A DNA stretch of 59,350 nt from Bacteroidota bacterium (GTDB lineage Bacteria > Bacteroidota > Bacteroidia > AKYH767-A > OLB10), in contig JAHEKC010000007.1 in NCBI GenBank assembly GCA_024638565.1, forward strand, positions 1-59,350. Reading direction: 5' to 3'. A program made the position numbers and the translations under genes. The notes beneath the pieces were generated by a model. The model searched no databases and was not told where the DNA came from. It saw nothing but the letters and a program-made list of their open reading frames with translations. Positions 49,115 through 58,845 of the stretch are shown here, piece by piece. Every line of letters starts with the position of its first letter. The first letter of the stretch is position 1.

Positions 49115-49831
49115 TCAGGTTAAGGCGAAAAGATCACCTATGCCAATGCGGCGTTCAGCGTTAAAACCCTCAGCATATGGCACCCCTATCATCCGGCCCC
49201 ACTCGAGCGCGCGGAATTCGAGCGCGTCCAGAAACTGCCTGCTCGAAATGGGGGTTTCCGGTTCCCTGGATTTTTCATCATAGAACTGTGACTTGAATGC
49301 CATGATGGCACTCATGCGCTTATCCACGAATCCGCTAATATCGACAAGCAGGTCAGGCTTCGGCATCCGGTCCTGGATATAATGCAGCACGATACGCGGA
49401 CGGAAAGCCACCTGGTGCTTGCCTTTATATGTCGTCTTAACCTTGGGCAGACCTGCCAGGAAACAGGCATCCGCCACCAGGCGCGCGCCAACGGCATGAT
49501 CGGGATGGCGGTCCTCCAGTGCATTGGCAAGCACGATATGCGGCCTTGCGGCACGAATCTTCCGTACCACGGCCATGCGGCTTGGCTTGTCGTTAACCAG
49601 GAAACCATCCTTCATGCCCAGGTTCTCCCTGAATGAAACCCCCAAAACCTTCGCAGCTGCTTTCGCTTCTTTTAACCGGGTGGCGGCGTTGCCCCGTGTT
49701 CCCAGTTCTCCATTGGTCAGGTCAACAATGCCGGTTTTACGCCCTTCCGCCACGTGCCGGGCAATGGTACCGCTGCAACACAGGTCCACGTCGTCCGGAT
49801 GGGCGCCAAAGGCAAGAATGTCTACTTTCAT
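49115..49831 (-). CDS. bshB1: Bacillithiol biosynthesis deacetylase BshB1
   Basis: DILAFGAHPDDVDLCCSGTIA; NGELGTRGNAATRLKEAKAAAKVLGV; EDRHPDHAVGARLV; YAEGFNAER. Confidence 0.95.
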   Translation of the reverse strand: MKVDILAFGAHPDDVDLCCSGTIARHVAEGRKTGIVDLTNGELGTRGNAATRLKEAKAAAKVLGVSFRENLGMKDGFLVNDKPSRMAVVRKIRAARPHIVLANALEDRHPDHAVGARLVADACFLAGLPKVKTTYKGKHQVAFRPRIVLHYIQDRMPKPDLLVDISGFVDKRMSAIMAFKSQFYDEKSREPETPISSRQFLDALEFRALEWGRMIGVPYAEGFNAERRIGIGDLFALT

Positions 49832-49902
49832 GTCTTCCGTTTGTGCAAAAATGTTTTTTTTAATTTACTTAGCAAAAGCGGCACAATGGCCGCTCCCGGG
49901 GC

Positions 49903-50556
49903 ATGCGCAATATCTTCACACTGGTCGGAAAGGAAATCACGCTTGAATGGCGGAATAAATATGCGCTGAGCGGGGTCTTCATATATGTGATCTCGACCAT
50001 TTTCATCTGCTACAATGCCTTCCGGCAGATGATCGACCCGCAGGCCTGGAATGCACTGTTCTGGATAATCCTTCTTTTCGCCGCCGTAAATGCCGTGGCC
50101 AAAAGCTTCATGCAGGAGACCAGGGGGCTTCAGCTATTCTATTATTCCTTCCTCGACCCCCAGCAGGTCATCCTGGCACGCATCGTTTACAATAGCGTTT
50201 TGATGACCGTGATCTCCCTGGCCAGTTTCGGTTTTTACACGGTATTTCTCGGCAACCTCGTTGCCGATGTACCGATGTTTCTACTCGGGCTGCTGCTTGG
50301 TTCAACGGGATTTGCCGCCGTGCTTACCCTGGTTAGCGCCATCGCATCCCGCGCGGGCAACAGCGCCTCATTGATGGCGGTGCTCAGCTTCCCCATCCTG
50401 CTGCCGTTGCTGATCACGGTGATCCGGTTCTCGCGCAACGCCATGGAAGGCTTCAGCTGGTCGGTCAACAACCCGCACCTGCTCGTATTGCTGTCCTTAA
50501 ACGCCCTGGTGATCGCACTTGCCTATTTATTATTTCCCTATATTTGGAAGGCTTGA
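49903..50556 (+). CDS. ccmB: Heme exporter protein CcmB
   Basis: LVGKEITLEWRNKYALSGVFIYVISTIFICY; QETRGLQLFYYSFLDPQQVILARI; six-TM profile. Confidence 0.88.
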   Translation: MRNIFTLVGKEITLEWRNKYALSGVFIYVISTIFICYNAFRQMIDPQAWNALFWIILLFAAVNAVAKSFMQETRGLQLFYYSFLDPQQVILARIVYNSVLMTVISLASFGFYTVFLGNLVADVPMFLLGLLLGSTGFAAVLTLVSAIASRAGNSASLMAVLSFPILLPLLITVIRFSRNAMEGFSWSVNNPHLLVLLSLNALVIALAYLLFPYIWKA

Positions 50557-50677
50557 GGCAGGGCCGATTTTTACCAGTAAATCATTGAATTTCAGCTATT
50601 TTGATACGTCTAACTACGGCGTTTTTGATGCGTGAACTATCCCCGCCGCAAGGGGCCGGGAGACCTGCCAGCCGCGG

Positions 50678-51337
50678 ATGATGAGATACGTTTGGAAAAT
50701 AGCGGCCGCCCTTTTGGTTTATTATTCCCTGGTTGCCGGGCTGACCGGAGAGGTTCCGCGTATGGCCATCCTGAACGAAACGATCCGTAACATTTATTTT
50801 CATGTGCCCATGTGGTTCACCATGATGGCGTTGTTCCTGGTTTCGCTGATCTATTCCCTGAAATATCTTTCCGGCTCCTCCCCGGATCACGACCTGGTGG
50901 CCGCCGAGGCCGCACGTGTGGCCATGGTCTTCGGTATTGCCGGCCTGCTGACCGGAATGCTATGGGCCCGGTTTACCTGGGGCGCCTGGTGGGTCAACGA
51001 TACGAAGCTGAACGGATCAGCTGCCACCATGCTGGTCTATGCCGCGTATTTCATCCTGCGGAATTCGGTTCCGGAAAAACAAAAACGTGCCAGGCTGTCG
51101 GCCGTCTATGCGATCTTTTCGTTCAGCCTGATGATCGTTTTCATCATGGTGCTCCCCAGGCTGACGGACTCGCTGCATCCCGGTAACGGCGGGAATCCGG
51201 CATTCGGTTCATACGATCTCGACAGCAGGATGAGGGCAGTGTTCTATCCCGCGGTTGCGGGCTGGATCCTGGTAGGTCTCTGGATCCTTCAAATCAGGAT
51301 ACGAACCCGCAAACTGGAAAATACGGTGAGCATATGA
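50678..51337 (+). CDS. ccmC: Cytochrome c biogenesis protein CcmC/CcsA family
   Basis: RNIYFHVPMWFTMM; WARFTWGAWWVNDTKLNGSAATMLVYAAYFILR. Confidence 0.92.
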   Translation: MMRYVWKIAAALLVYYSLVAGLTGEVPRMAILNETIRNIYFHVPMWFTMMALFLVSLIYSLKYLSGSSPDHDLVAAEAARVAMVFGIAGLLTGMLWARFTWGAWWVNDTKLNGSAATMLVYAAYFILRNSVPEKQKRARLSAVYAIFSFSLMIVFIMVLPRLTDSLHPGNGGNPAFGSYDLDSRMRAVFYPAVAGWILVGLWILQIRIRTRKLENTVSI

Positions 51338-51555
51338 AGAAATTTCAACTGATACTGGCCTTATGCATGACATGCCTGCCGGCCTTCGCCCAGCAGGGTG
51401 TTGATATGGCCGATACCATGCGGTCCGAAGGCAAGATCTACGTGGTGGTGGGCGTTATGGCCATCGTATTCACGGTGGTACTCGTTTACCTGGTCCTGCT
51501 CGACAGGAAGATCGGCCGGCTTGAACGCAAAATCCGGAACAGAGCCGGAACTTAA
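51334..51555 (+). CDS. ccmD: CcmD-like small membrane protein
   Basis: 73 aa; single TM IYVVVGVMAIVFTVVLVYLVLLDRKIGRLERKI between ccmC and ccmE. Confidence 0.75.
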   Translation: MKKFQLILALCMTCLPAFAQQGVDMADTMRSEGKIYVVVGVMAIVFTVVLVYLVLLDRKIGRLERKIRNRAGT

Positions 51556-51574
51556 CCTGCAAGTTATTTAACAC

Positions 51575-51976
51575 ATGAAAAAATCATATATTATAGGTAT
51601 CGTTGTGATCGCGGCCGCATTCGCCATCATCGTAAGTACGGTCAGCAAGTCGTCCACGTACGCTGATTTCGGTACGGCGGCGGACCATCCGGGCAAAGTG
51701 TATCACGTGGTAGGCACACTCAACCTGGACCGGCCTTTTGAATACGACCCGGAGGTGAATGCGAATATTTTCGGATTTTTCATGAAAGACAACAACGGTG
51801 TTGAGTACAAGGTCCTTTACAACGGTACAAAGCCGCAGGATTTTGAAAAGTCCGAACAGATTGTCATTATCGGAAAGATGAAAGACGAGGTTTTTGTGGC
51901 TTCGGATATCCTGATGAAGTGCCCGTCGAAATACGCGGGGAATGAAATGCAGCAACAAAACCTGCCAAATCCATGA
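51575..51976 (+). CDS. ccmE: Cytochrome c maturation protein CcmE
   Basis: 133 aa; N-terminal TM plus OB-like domain: VYHVVGTLNLDRPFEYDPEVNANIFGFFMKDNNGVEYKVLYNGTKPQDFEKSEQIVIIGKM; CPSKYAG. Confidence 0.88.
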   Translation: MKKSYIIGIVVIAAAFAIIVSTVSKSSTYADFGTAADHPGKVYHVVGTLNLDRPFEYDPEVNANIFGFFMKDNNGVEYKVLYNGTKPQDFEKSEQIVIIGKMKDEVFVASDILMKCPSKYAGNEMQQQNLPNP

Positions 51977-52025
51977 GTTCGCATGCCCCGGATTGACACC
52001 CGGTTCGTACGTCAGCAGAAATTAG

Positions 52026-54431
52026 ATGGAATACCTGGGTGAACAGCTTATATATGGCAGGATCGGCAACCTGTTGATTGCCGTTTCATTTGCCGCTGCC
52101 CTGCTGGCGGTATGTGCCTACCTTTTCAATATGAAGCGGCCGGAGGACGCCGCCTGGCGCCGGGTGGGCCGCATCTCCTTTGGGCTCCACGCGGTTTCCG
52201 TGATCAGCATCTTCGGTGTTCTTTACTACCTCATCGTCAACCACCGTTTTGAATACTATTATGTCTGGCAGCATTCAAGCACCATATTGCCGTTGCGTTA
52301 CATTATGTCATGCTTCTGGGAAGGCCAGGAAGGCAGTTTCCTGCTCTGGACCTTCTGGCATGTCGTCCTGGCCGTGTTCATCCTTCGGCGCGGGGGCACC
52401 TGGGAGCCCCCGGTGATGGCCGTGATCATGATGGTACAGGTGTTCCTCTGCTCCATGGTGCTGGGTGTTTACCTGGGTGATTTCCGGATTGGCAGTAACC
52501 CGTTTGTCCTGTTGCGGGAACACCCTGAAATGGCGAACCTCCCATTCGCCAGTATGCCGGATTACCTTGACCGCATCGAGGATGGCCGCGGGTTGAATCC
52601 GCTCCTTCAGAATTACTGGATGGTGATTCACCCGCCCGTGTTGTTTCTTGGTTTTGCCGCCACCCTGATGCCATTCGCGTTCGCGGTGGGTGGTCTTTTG
52701 TCAGGCCGCGTGACCGAATGGATCCGACCCGCCCTGGGATGGGCATATTTCGGGGTCATGGCGCTGGGAATGGGCATCCTCATGGGCGCGGCATGGGCTT
52801 ACGAAGCGCTCAGCTTCGGTGGTTTCTGGGCCTGGGATCCCGTGGAGAACGCATCACTCGTTCCCTGGCTTACGCTGGTAGGGGCCGCACATGTGATGAT
52901 CATCCAGAAACGCAACCAGGAATCCCTGCTGAGCAGCTACCTGTTATGCGTCATCACGTTCATCCTCGTGCTCTACTCCACCTTCCTGACGCGGAGCGGC
53001 ATCCTGGGCGACACCTCCGTGCATGCCTTTACAGATCTTGGTATGTCAGGACAGCTGCTTGTCTACATGGGTTTCTTCGTATTGCTGGCCGTCGTGTTGC
53101 TGATCCGCCACCGCAAATCCGTCATCCGGCGCAATCCCGAGGAGCATGCCACGTCGCGGGAGTTCTGGATGTTCGTGGGCATGCTGGTGCTGGCCATTTC
53201 CGCGACCCAGATCACCTTTACCACCTCCCTGCCCGTAATCAACAAGATTTTCGGTACCAACATGGCACCGCCGGCAGAACCGGTTGAATTTTATAATTCC
53301 ATCCAGGTTCCGGTGGCCGTAATCATTTGCATGCTGGTGGGAATCGGTCAGTTTTTCAAATACAAACGCTCCGATGTCCGCAAGGTCATGCAAAGCCTTG
53401 TCGTGTCGGCCGCCGCCTCCGTTATCATTACAGTTGCGGTGGCATGGGCCATGGGTTTCACGCGCATCCACTATATCGCATTGCTGTTCGCTTCCATTTT
53501 CTCAGTGACGGCCAATGCCGATTACCTGTTCCGGGTACTCCGGGGACGGCTCCGGCACAGCGGCGCATCCATCGCACATGTGGGCATTGGCCTTATCCTC
53601 CTGGGCACACTTGTGTCCAATGCCCGTAGCAATATTATATCCAACAACGTGCTGAATATCGACCTGGGTGAGGATTTTCCCAATAATGAAAACATCATGC
53701 TGGTCCGGAATGACACACTCCGGATGGCGGACTACTATGTGACTTACAGGGAAAAGCGCCGCGAGGGCGTAAACATCTTTTACACCATCGACTACCTGGA
53801 GCGCAGGGAAGACGGAACGTATGAAAAGGCCTTTACGCTCGAACCCAGGGTGCAGCTGAATGCCCGCATGGGGAACGTGGCGGAACCTGATACCCGGCAC
53901 TTTCCGGACAGGGATATTTACACCCATGTCACCTACGCTGACCTTGAAACAGGGGGGCTGGATGATGACAGGGCCTACCAGGAACCCCGGGAATGGACAG
54001 TCCGGCTGGGTGACACCATCATCAATTCGAACAGCGTGATGGTGCTCAGGTCACTGAATAAAAGCCCGGATACAACACGGTGGACGGTCTCCGGCAGCGA
54101 TATCGCCGTATCCGCCCTGTTGCAGGTCTCCGATGTCAACATGAAGGGATATACTGCCGAACCCGTTTTTGTCATTCGCAACAATATAGCATTCACGATC
54201 GAGGATGTACTGGATGAACTCGGGCTGAAAATCGGGTTTACGCGCATTGACCCGGGAACGGAGCAGTTTACCATCACCGTCGCGGAGAAAAAGGGAAATA
54301 AAAAGGACTTCATTATCATGAAGGCAATCGTTTTCCCGTACATCAACATCCTGTGGACAGGCTGCATATTCATGATCATCGGTACGGCCATGGCGGCCCG
54401 GCGGCGTTTCAGGCAGGCGAGGCAGGACTGA
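52026..54431 (+). CDS. ccmF: Cytochrome c biogenesis protein CcmF/CcsA (heme lyase)
   Basis: WMVIHPPVLFLGFAATLMPFAFAVG; GAAWAYEALSFGGFWAWDPVENASLVPWL; 801 aa. Confidence 0.95.
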   Translation: MEYLGEQLIYGRIGNLLIAVSFAAALLAVCAYLFNMKRPEDAAWRRVGRISFGLHAVSVISIFGVLYYLIVNHRFEYYYVWQHSSTILPLRYIMSCFWEGQEGSFLLWTFWHVVLAVFILRRGGTWEPPVMAVIMMVQVFLCSMVLGVYLGDFRIGSNPFVLLREHPEMANLPFASMPDYLDRIEDGRGLNPLLQNYWMVIHPPVLFLGFAATLMPFAFAVGGLLSGRVTEWIRPALGWAYFGVMALGMGILMGAAWAYEALSFGGFWAWDPVENASLVPWLTLVGAAHVMIIQKRNQESLLSSYLLCVITFILVLYSTFLTRSGILGDTSVHAFTDLGMSGQLLVYMGFFVLLAVVLLIRHRKSVIRRNPEEHATSREFWMFVGMLVLAISATQITFTTSLPVINKIFGTNMAPPAEPVEFYNSIQVPVAVIICMLVGIGQFFKYKRSDVRKVMQSLVVSAAASVIITVAVAWAMGFTRIHYIALLFASIFSVTANADYLFRVLRGRLRHSGASIAHVGIGLILLGTLVSNARSNIISNNVLNIDLGEDFPNNENIMLVRNDTLRMADYYVTYREKRREGVNIFYTIDYLERREDGTYEKAFTLEPRVQLNARMGNVAEPDTRHFPDRDIYTHVTYADLETGGLDDDRAYQEPREWTVRLGDTIINSNSVMVLRSLNKSPDTTRWTVSGSDIAVSALLQVSDVNMKGYTAEPVFVIRNNIAFTIEDVLDELGLKIGFTRIDPGTEQFTITVAEKKGNKKDFIIMKAIVFPYINILWTGCIFMIIGTAMAARRRFRQARQD

Positions 54432-54466
54432 GCACCGCTAGCCTTCGTTTTTATACCTTCGCTCAG

Positions 54467-55114
54467 GTGTACGCGCCTTCCTACAACAAATCGGGAAACC
54501 ACGCCGAGATCATACGTTTTATCCGTGCACATGAGTTTGCCACGCTGGTCACGCATGACGGCAGGGTCCCGCTTGCCTCCCACCTCCTTTTCATGGTTGA
54601 AAAGGAGGACCCGCTTACCCTTACCGGGCATATGGCAAGAGCTAACAGGCAATGGCAGACTTTCGGCCAGCAGGAATCGATGGTCATCTTCCAGGGCCCG
54701 CATGCATACATTTCTCCATCTGATTACCGGGACGCTGATCCCATTCCCACGTGGAATTACGTGGCGGTGCATGCATACGGCCATATTGATGTCATCGAAA
54801 ATCCTGATGATATGACCCGCCTCATGCACCGGCTGGTCCGCCATCATGACCCCGGGTTTTATGAAAAGACTTTCACCAGTGTCCCTGATGATTTTATTTC
54901 TGAAAAGCTTAAGCGCGTGGTCGCGTTTACGATCAGGGTTACACGCGTGGAGGAACGATTCAAGCTTAGCCAGGACAAATCAGACCAGGACCGCGCTTCT
55001 ATTGTGACCGGCCTGGGCCGTTCCGGCGCCGGCGGCCAGGCGGTAGCCGAAGAAATGTCCCGATTCGGGAAGGAAAAGGGGAAAACGAACCATGACAACG
55101 AAGCCGGCAAATAA
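54467..55114 (+). CDS. PaiB-like FMN-binding negative transcriptional regulator family protein
   Basis: GTG start at 54467: VYAPSYNKSGNHAEIIRFIRAHEFATLVTHDGRVPLASHLLF; IFQGPHAYISPSDY; WNYVAVHAYG. ORF open upstream to 54353. Confidence 0.88.
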   Translation: MYAPSYNKSGNHAEIIRFIRAHEFATLVTHDGRVPLASHLLFMVEKEDPLTLTGHMARANRQWQTFGQQESMVIFQGPHAYISPSDYRDADPIPTWNYVAVHAYGHIDVIENPDDMTRLMHRLVRHHDPGFYEKTFTSVPDDFISEKLKRVVAFTIRVTRVEERFKLSQDKSDQDRASIVTGLGRSGAGGQAVAEEMSRFGKEKGKTNHDNEAGK

Positions 55115-55931
55115 CCGGGTAACGCATCCCCTGGATGTCGTGATTGCCGGTACCGGCAATGTCGCATGGCACATGGCCTATCTCCTGCAGCACGCGGGAC
55201 ACACGCTGAAACAGGTATACGGACGCCGTGCGGCGGCGGCCCGCCGGTTCGGCAGGGAGTTTCAATGTTCCGGCACCACCCGGCCGGAAAAAATCAGGCC
55301 TGACGCCGACCTGGTAATCATCGCCGTTGCCGACACCGCTATTTCCGGCCTGGCCGCCGGGATTCCCGTTTCTGAATACCTGGTGGTGCATACCTCTGGC
55401 AGCGAACCCCTTTCATCGCTCAAGCGGTTTACCCGGCATGGCGTCCTCTACCCGCTCCAGAGCCTGGTACGGGGCCGGAAGGTCAGCCCGGACGATATTC
55501 CGTTGTGCGTGGAAGCGGGGGACACCGTAACGATGCGATTGCTATCCGGTCTCGCACGCACGCTGGGCGGAAAGGTATGGAAGATGGACAGCGAACAACG
55601 GTTTACCGCGCACCTGGCGGCCGTATTTGCTGGAAACTTTTCGAACTACATGTACACGGCCGCCGGGGAGTTGCTCGACCGCGACAGGCTGCCCATGGAA
55701 TTGCTGTGGCCGCTGATCCGCGAAACGGCTGACCGGCTGCATGCCGGAAAACCGCATGATGCGCAGACAGGACCGGCACGCCGGGGCGACGACCAGGTAA
55801 TCAAAAGGCACCTGCAGGCGCTCAGGGATCAGCCCGGATCCCGCAGGATATACAAACTGGTCTCGGACGAAATCATGAAGCGATATTCGACCCGGGAAAA
55901 AACGGTTTCAACGAGAAATGGAAAACTTTAA
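55092..55931 (+). CDS. Rossmann-like/DUF2520 domain-containing protein
   Basis: LDVVIAGTGNVAWHMAYLLQHAGHTLKQVYGR; GVLYPLQSLVRGRKVSPDDIPLCVEA; HLAAVFAGNFSNYMYTAAGELL. Confidence 0.9.
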   Translation: MTTKPANNRVTHPLDVVIAGTGNVAWHMAYLLQHAGHTLKQVYGRRAAAARRFGREFQCSGTTRPEKIRPDADLVIIAVADTAISGLAAGIPVSEYLVVHTSGSEPLSSLKRFTRHGVLYPLQSLVRGRKVSPDDIPLCVEAGDTVTMRLLSGLARTLGGKVWKMDSEQRFTAHLAAVFAGNFSNYMYTAAGELLDRDRLPMELLWPLIRETADRLHAGKPHDAQTGPARRGDDQVIKRHLQALRDQPGSRRIYKLVSDEIMKRYSTREKTVSTRNGKL

Positions 55932-56424
55932 ACAGAAGCTCAGGCATATTTCGTGCTTTGCCCTGGACATGGACGGCGTCCTGACAAACGGCCTGCTCAC
56001 CATTATGCCCGACGGGCAACTGCTGCGGACCATGAACATCAAGGACGGTTTCGCCATGCAGCATGCCGTGAAAAACGGTTACCATGTGGTCATTATCTCC
56101 GGGGGCACCCCGCCGGGCGCCGTGGAACGCCTGCACAAGCTGGGTGTGCGGGAGGTATACACGGCCGTGACGGATAAGCTCGGCAAATTAACGGAAGTGA
56201 TGGATCGCCTTAAACTCAAAACCGAAAATGTCCTTTTCATGGGGGATGACGTTCCTGATGTGGAGGTGATGAAGCATGCAGGCATTGCGGCGGCACCGCG
56301 GGACGCCATGGCCGAGGTCCGGGAAATAAGTCATTATGTTTCGGAATACCGCGGGGGCGAAGGATGTGTGCGTGACGTCATTGAACAGGCCATGCGCCTC
56401 CATGAAAAATGGCATCAAAACTGA
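55918..56424 (+). CDS. KdsC-like HAD-IIIA phosphatase
   Basis: ALDMDGVLTNGLLTIMPDGQLLRTMNIKDGFAMQHAVKNGYHVVIISGG; FMGDDVPDVEVMKHAGIAAAPRDA. Confidence 0.92.
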   Translation: MENFKQKLRHISCFALDMDGVLTNGLLTIMPDGQLLRTMNIKDGFAMQHAVKNGYHVVIISGGTPPGAVERLHKLGVREVYTAVTDKLGKLTEVMDRLKLKTENVLFMGDDVPDVEVMKHAGIAAAPRDAMAEVREISHYVSEYRGGEGCVRDVIEQAMRLHEKWHQN

Positions 56425-57310
56425 AATGACCCTGGCAAAAAGGCTGCGGACCGGCAACCTGGCCATGATCGCCATTGCCCAGGCCCTCCTCTACTATACA
56501 GTCGTAACGCCCATGCTCGGTGCAGCCGGCCTCGCAACCGCGCTGGGGCCGTTCGAATTCTGGCTGCTGGTGGTATCCGTGCTTTGCATTGCCGCGGGTG
56601 GCTATCTCGTAAACGATCTCCAGGATACACAGGAAGATGGGGTCAACAAGGCCGGTAATCCGCCGGGCAGGTCGGTAAGAATCGCCTATGTCGTCACCAC
56701 CCTTGCGGGCCTGGCCATTGGGTTTTACCTGTCCTGGTTCCGGCACGTGCCGCTTGTCCTGCAGGTCCACCTGCTGGCTTCCTTTCTGCTGCTGGCCTAT
56801 TCCGGTTTTCTGCGCCAATGGAAGTTCCTGGGAAACCTTGTAGTGGCTGCACTGGTGGCTATGGCATTGTTGATCGTGCCCATGTCCGACCAGCTGGCAC
56901 GCGCGGATCCCGGCATCAGGAATATTGCCTTCGGATACGCATTTTTTGCATTCATGCTTTCCTGGATCCGTGAAATCATCAAGGACCTCGAGGACCTGGA
57001 AGGCGACCGCAGGTTCGGAAAAAAAACGATTGCCGTACTTGCCGGCCCGGCGGCAGCACGTTTGGTGGCTTTAATGCTCACGGGTGCGGTAGTGCTGTCA
57101 CTGGCCTGGCTGCAATACAGCGAGCGGCAATGGGAAGCCCTGCTGCCATTTCTCTACATCGTCGCACTGGTACAGGTACCGTTGATGGTGCTTGCGGCCG
57201 GCCTCGTGCGGTCGCATTCGTCAATAGGCTATGGCAGGCTCAGCACGCTGGCCAAGGGCATCATGGCTGCCGGGATCATGTCCATGTACGTATTTTATTT
57301 ACTTTACTGA
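56402..57310 (+). CDS. UbiA-family prenyltransferase (geranylgeranylglycerol-phosphate geranylgeranyltransferase-like)
   Basis: AAGGYLVNDLQDTQEDGVNKAGNPPGRSV (NDxxD variant); SWIREIIKDLEDLEGDRRFGKKTIAVL; multi-TM. Confidence 0.9.
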   Translation: MKNGIKTEMTLAKRLRTGNLAMIAIAQALLYYTVVTPMLGAAGLATALGPFEFWLLVVSVLCIAAGGYLVNDLQDTQEDGVNKAGNPPGRSVRIAYVVTTLAGLAIGFYLSWFRHVPLVLQVHLLASFLLLAYSGFLRQWKFLGNLVVAALVAMALLIVPMSDQLARADPGIRNIAFGYAFFAFMLSWIREIIKDLEDLEGDRRFGKKTIAVLAGPAAARLVALMLTGAVVLSLAWLQYSERQWEALLPFLYIVALVQVPLMVLAAGLVRSHSSIGYGRLSTLAKGIMAAGIMSMYVFYLLY

Positions 57311-57316
57311 ACTCCC

Positions 57317-57910
57317 ATGGATTCCTTTTACAATGCCATCGACCGGTTTGACATCATCCTCGGGTCAGGCTCGCCGCGCAGGCACCAGCTGCTTGGTGCC
57401 CTGGGTATCCGGCACCGGGTGGTGGTCCGCCCCGTGGATGAGTCCTTTCCGGACAACCTGCAGCAGGAAGCCATCGCCATGCACCTCGCAAAAAAGAAAG
57501 CTGCTGCTTTTGACGACCTGCTGCTCACGGAAAAATCGCTTGTCATCACGGCGGACACGATTGTTTGCCTGGATGACACGCTCCTGGGTAAACCAACAGA
57601 CCGTGATGACGCGCACCGAATCCTGTCATCCCTTTCCGGACGGAAGCACGAAGTGTTCACGGGGGTGTGTATTACCTCGGGTGAAAAGCAGGAGTTGTTT
57701 TACGATTCATCATCCGTATTTTTCAAGGAACTCAGCGACCAGGAGATCGGTTATTACATCGATAAATACGAGCCATTTGATAAAGCAGGTGCGTATGGGG
57801 TGCAGGACTGGTTCGGACTCACGGCCATCGAGCGCATCGAGGGATCCTACCACAATGTCATGGGACTCCCCGTAAAGAAACTTTACGAGCGGCTCCCTGT
57901 ATTTTTCTGA
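57317..57910 (+). CDS. Maf family nucleotide pyrophosphatase
   Basis: IILGSGSPRRHQLLGALGI; VITADTIVCLDDTLLGKPTDRDDAHRILSSLSGRKHEVFTGVCI; YEPFDKAGAYGVQDWFG. Confidence 0.96.
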   Translation: MDSFYNAIDRFDIILGSGSPRRHQLLGALGIRHRVVVRPVDESFPDNLQQEAIAMHLAKKKAAAFDDLLLTEKSLVITADTIVCLDDTLLGKPTDRDDAHRILSSLSGRKHEVFTGVCITSGEKQELFYDSSSVFFKELSDQEIGYYIDKYEPFDKAGAYGVQDWFGLTAIERIEGSYHNVMGLPVKKLYERLPVFF

Positions 57911-57917
57911 ATCCCGG

Positions 57918-58793
57918 ATGAAAAGAGCCTACCTGCTGATGCACCTCGCTATTTTCCTGTGGGGGTTTACGGGTATTTTCGGAAAAGCCATTGCCATGAA
58001 CGAAGGCATGATCGTCTGGTACCGGATGTGCATCAGCGCCGCGGCCCTGCTGGTATATATGCGCTGGAGGGGCAAGGCACTCAGGACGTCGCCCCGCATG
58101 CTTTGGCGCATGTGCGCCATCGGCGCCATCGTGGCCGTTCACTGGCTTACTTTCTATGCATCCATTAAGGCTTCTAACGTTTCGGTAGCGCTCGCCTGCT
58201 TTTCCTCCATCGCGTTGTTTACTTCCGTACTGGAGCCGTTTTTCTTTCGCGTACGGCATCATTTTTCCGAACTCATGCTTGGCATCGGGGTGATCGGGGG
58301 CCTGTACCTGATCTTCGCATTCCAGCAGGCCCATATATACGGAATGGCCCTGGCGCTTTTCAGCGCCCTGCTGGCTTCCATATTCACGATCCTTAACAAG
58401 AAAATGGTTGCAGGAGAACAGCACGAAAAAGTTACATTCTACGAACTCGCTTCCGGGTTTGTCTTTCTCACGCTGTTGCTGCCATTGTATTACCGGTTTG
58501 CCGGGGGTACGTTTGAGGTTCCCGGCGGTCAGGACCTCCTGTACCTGGTTTTACTGAGTGTGATCTGCACCACCTTTGCCTTCACCATTTCGATGGAAGC
58601 CCTGAAAAAGGTAAAGGCTTTTACCATGAACCTTTCAGTTAACCTGGAACCCATTTACAGCATCATACTGGCCATGATCTTTTTTAACGAACAGCGGTTC
58701 CTGACCGCCGGCTTCTTCTGGGGCGCAGTTGTCATCATCGGGTCCGTGGCGGTGCATGGACTGTATACAGCCCGCAAGACCGGAAGCATATAA
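57918..58793 (+). CDS. EamA/DMT-family transporter
   Basis: LAIFLWGFTGIFGKAIAMNEGMIVWYRM; FTISMEALKKVKAFTMNLSVNLEPIYSIILAMIFFNE. Confidence 0.94.
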   Translation: MKRAYLLMHLAIFLWGFTGIFGKAIAMNEGMIVWYRMCISAAALLVYMRWRGKALRTSPRMLWRMCAIGAIVAVHWLTFYASIKASNVSVALACFSSIALFTSVLEPFFFRVRHHFSELMLGIGVIGGLYLIFAFQQAHIYGMALALFSALLASIFTILNKKMVAGEQHEKVTFYELASGFVFLTLLLPLYYRFAGGTFEVPGGQDLLYLVLLSVICTTFAFTISMEALKKVKAFTMNLSVNLEPIYSIILAMIFFNEQRFLTAGFFWGAVVIIGSVAVHGLYTARKTGSI

Positions 58794-58825
58794 AAAAGCG
58801 AAGCAGGCCAGGGGCCTGCTTCGCT
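58792..58825 (-). terminator. Rho-independent terminator for the minus-strand T9SS gene (convergent)
   Basis: AGCGAAGCAGGCC-AGG-GGCCTGCTTCGCT, perfect 13-bp stem; minus-strand U-tract TTTTTTA. Confidence 0.88.
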
Positions 58826-58845
58826 GTCAGAAAAGGGTTCGTCTT

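Noticed and set aside
49104-49118. Palindrome CTGAAACGGTTTCAG between convergent ridA and bshB1
   Set aside because: Short stem with a 1-nt centre and no U-tract on either side; not supported as a terminator or operator.
54353-54466. Extended N-terminus of the PaiB-like ORF overlapping ccmF
   Set aside because: The overlapped segment is an out-of-frame reading of the ccmF 3' end; PaiB homology starts at the GTG at 54467.
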